Positions 63,012 through 64,000 of a DNA stretch of 64,000 bases are shown in pieces. The stretch is from CBDDYU01 sp965235655 (GTDB taxonomy: Bacteria; Pseudomonadota; Alphaproteobacteria; Pelagibacterales; Pelagibacteraceae): positions 124,001-188,000 of the forward strand of contig CBDDYU010000002.1 of the NCBI GenBank assembly GCA_965235655.1. The letters are read 5' to 3'. Both the position numbers and the translations under genes were made by a program. The notes beneath the pieces were generated by a model, which was not told the DNA's origin, did not search any database, and saw nothing but the letters and a program-made list of their open reading frames with translations. Position 1 is the stretch's first letter. Each line of letters opens with the position of its first letter.

Positions 63012-64000
63012 TCAACCTAACATTTTTTTTAAATTTTCTAATGCCTTAGAGATATTGTCTTGAGATGCTGCAAAGCTAAATCTTACATAATTTTTAGAAG
63101 TTTTACCAAATGCAGAACCTGGAACTATTGCTACTCCTGCCTCATGCATTGCTCTCTTGCAAAATTCTGAACCATCCATTCCAGTTCCAATAACTTTTGG
63201 AAAAGCATAAAAAGCTCCTCCTGGTAAGCTACATTCCACACCAGGTAAACTATTTAATCCTTCATGAATTAATTTTCTTCTTTGAGTAAATTTTTCCATC
63301 ATTTCGTGAATTGAGTCATCCGAGCCATCTAAAGCCGCAATCCCTGCAAATTGTGCAGCAGCATTAACACAAGAAACACTATTAATTAATAACTTATTAA
63401 CATGTCCAATAAGTTCTTCGGGCCAGAAACTCCAGCCTAATCTCCAACCAGTCATTGAATAAGCCTTGCTCCATCCCTCTAGAACTATCAGTCTGTCTCT
63501 TAGTTCGGGGTAGTTGAAAAAAGTTGGCATTTCTTTTCCATCAAAAATTTGTCTACTATAAATCTCATCACTTAAAATTGTTACATGAGGGAATTTTTTT
63601 AAACCTTCTGCTAGTTTATCTATCTCTAGTTTTTTCAACAAAACTTCCAGTTGGGTTATTGGGATTGATTAATATTAGCAATCTAGTTTTATCAGTAATT
63701 AAAGATAAAATTTTATCTGCACTAAATTTCAAATCCTTATCTTCTGTTAAATCATATGGCACTGCGGTTGAACCCGTATAATTAATCATAGACTCATAAA
63801 TTGGAAATGCTGGAGTTGGATGAATAATTTCTACACCAGGTTCACCAAAACATTGAATTGCATAATGCATCGTTGGTTTTCCCCCTGGCATGATTATAAT
63901 TCTTTCTGGATCAATATCTTGATTATAAAGTTTTTTAATTTTTCTTGTTACTGATTGTCTGCATTCTAATATTCCGTTAGACAACACATAACCATGATGA
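63012..64000 (-). pseudogene. Class I aminotransferase, N-terminus beyond the window and frameshifted
   Basis: The right part (about 63616 to the window edge) is open past base 64000. It reads IMPGGKPTMHYAIQCFGEPG and LILINPNNPTGSFVEK, then stops. The left part (63012-63635) continues as KLEIDKLAEGLKKFP, with the PLP-lysine block EGWSKAYSMTGWRLGW and a normal end. The break is at a run of six A on the minus strand (63635-63630); five A would keep VEKLEID in frame. It is thus a single-base insertion, either a sequencing error or real inactivation. The fold is AspC-like. Next to glcD, a glyoxylate-to-glycine role is plausible. Confidence 0.85.

Noticed and set aside
1..64000. CRISPR arrays, insertion sequences, prophage or restriction systems.
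   Set aside because: Scanned by eye; no spaced direct repeats, transposase-like proteins or terminal inverted repeats were found.

Overview
The window reads as a streamlined marine alphaproteobacterium of the SAR11 clade (Candidatus Pelagibacter type). The DNA is visibly very AT-rich, and gaps between genes are tiny, with ATGA/TTGA or 1-bp overlaps everywhere. The gene content fits SAR11: a DMSP demethylase closely resembling Pelagibacter DmdA (family recognised from memory), glycolate oxidase GlcDEF, a Tat-exported TRAP binding protein, proteorhodopsin-era 'minimal' central metabolism and a SAM-II riboswitch. No rRNA, tRNA, IS element, CRISPR array or prophage was seen.

Layout. 1-1522 (minus): partial prephenate dehydrogenase and hisC. 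1594-4143 (plus): promoter, SAM-II riboswitch, metX, metW, glyoxalase II. 4154-10735 (plus): promoter, rplU, rpmA, obgE, proB, proA, nadD, rsfS, ctpA, rppH. 10728-43575 (minus): one unbroken run of about 33 kb. Read in the direction of transcription it is ffh-rpsP-trmD-rplS, leuC-leuD-leuB, the DMSP cluster (dmdC, dmdB, alpha/beta hydrolase, dmdA), asd, sdhC-sdhD-sdhA-sdhB, mmsA, mdh, sucC-sucD-sucA-sucB-lpd, priA and atpHAGDC. 43576-43736 is the ffh/dapF divergent region, with a strongly structured leader on the ffh side. 43737-45478 (plus): dapF-ftsY. 45471-52506 (minus): a secreted hypothetical protein, then a TRAP transporter operon with amidase, a 58-residue membrane protein, a DMT permease and a lipase-like hydrolase. 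52639-54949: a divergent DUF4198/HupE-like pair whose 5' ends overlap, and a frameshifted small secreted protein. 54954-57131 (minus): secreted PQQ-type sugar dehydrogenase, small secreted protein and cytochrome c. 57320-57808: winged-helix-like hypothetical. 58029-64000 (minus): glycolate/glyoxylate cluster of an aminotransferase broken by one base, glcD, glcE, glcF and a hydroxyacid reductase.

How it works together. The centre supplies energy: TCA enzymes from succinyl-CoA to malate, succinate dehydrogenase and the F1 part of ATP synthase, in one direction. Carbon and sulfur feeds sit beside it. DMSP is demethylated and degraded through CoA thioesters, methylmalonate (or malonate) semialdehyde is oxidised by MmsA, and glycolate is oxidised to glyoxylate. 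Methionine synthesis (metX/metW) is under SAM control. SRP genes ffh and ftsY flank a shared control region.

Points most worth a second look are the three-hairpin ffh leader, the alpha/beta hydrolase inside the DMSP operon where no dmdD is present, two genes interrupted by single frameshifts, the head-to-head overlap of the DUF4198 and HupE-like genes, and an uncalled 58-residue membrane protein in the TRAP operon. No wholly new multi-gene system could be established from sequence alone.
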